Assembly (NCBI GenBank): GCA_937906285.1
Contig: CALCWL010000062.1
Span: forward strand, 1-6,279
DNA from: an uncultured Rhodanobacter sp.
GTDB lineage: Bacteria; Pseudomonadota; Gammaproteobacteria; Xanthomonadales; Rhodanobacteraceae
DNA length: 6,279 nucleotides
Reading direction: 5' to 3'
In this document: positions 6,269 to 6,279 of the stretch, one piece after another
How the letters are laid out: each line of letters begins with the position of its first letter
Numbering within the stretch: position 1 is the stretch's first letter
Notes under the pieces: generated by a model
What the model was told of the DNA's origin: nothing
Database searches by the model: none
The model's input: only the letters and a program-made list of their open reading frames with translations
Program-made: the position numbers and the translations under genes

Positions 6269-6279
6269 CGGGCAACCGC

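Overview
The window is GC-rich gammaproteobacterial chromosome. Protein style, the high-GC third-position bias and one REP-like palindrome point to the Xanthomonadales, perhaps the Rhodanobacteraceae; this taxonomic call is inference. All three protein genes read on the minus strand, so in transcriptional order they run from right to left.

Right end (6279 to 5616): a short AT-richer upstream region, then a 200-residue GNAT-family N-acetyltransferase. A 102-base gap (5615-5514) follows. It holds a small GC hairpin just past the acetyltransferase stop and a -10-like hexamer so close to the next ATG that a leaderless start is possible. Middle (5513 to 2037): mfd, the transcription-repair coupling factor (1158 aa). 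It is full length and has all its domains, but it carries two oddities. The PTTL of helicase motif Ia is missing, as if by a clean 12-nt deletion, and a REP-like palindrome is embedded in frame near residue 420. Left end (1684 to 1): a membrane diguanylate cyclase with a signal peptide, a 7TMR-DISM sensor, and a GGEEF domain with an I-site. It runs off the left edge of the window.

The 352-base gap between mfd and the cyclase is the most information-rich non-coding stretch. It holds a near-perfect sigma-54 (RpoN) promoter facing the cyclase gene. Two short dyads sharing CAAAGCG lie about 120 and 175 bases upstream of the predicted transcription start, where enhancer-binding activators often bind. 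The simplest reading is that the cyclase is transcribed separately from mfd and is RpoN-controlled, tying c-di-GMP synthesis to a bEBP-type regulator. DNA repair (mfd) and c-di-GMP signalling appear to be neighbours rather than one pathway. I saw no tRNA, rRNA, CRISPR array, insertion sequence or clear phage gene.
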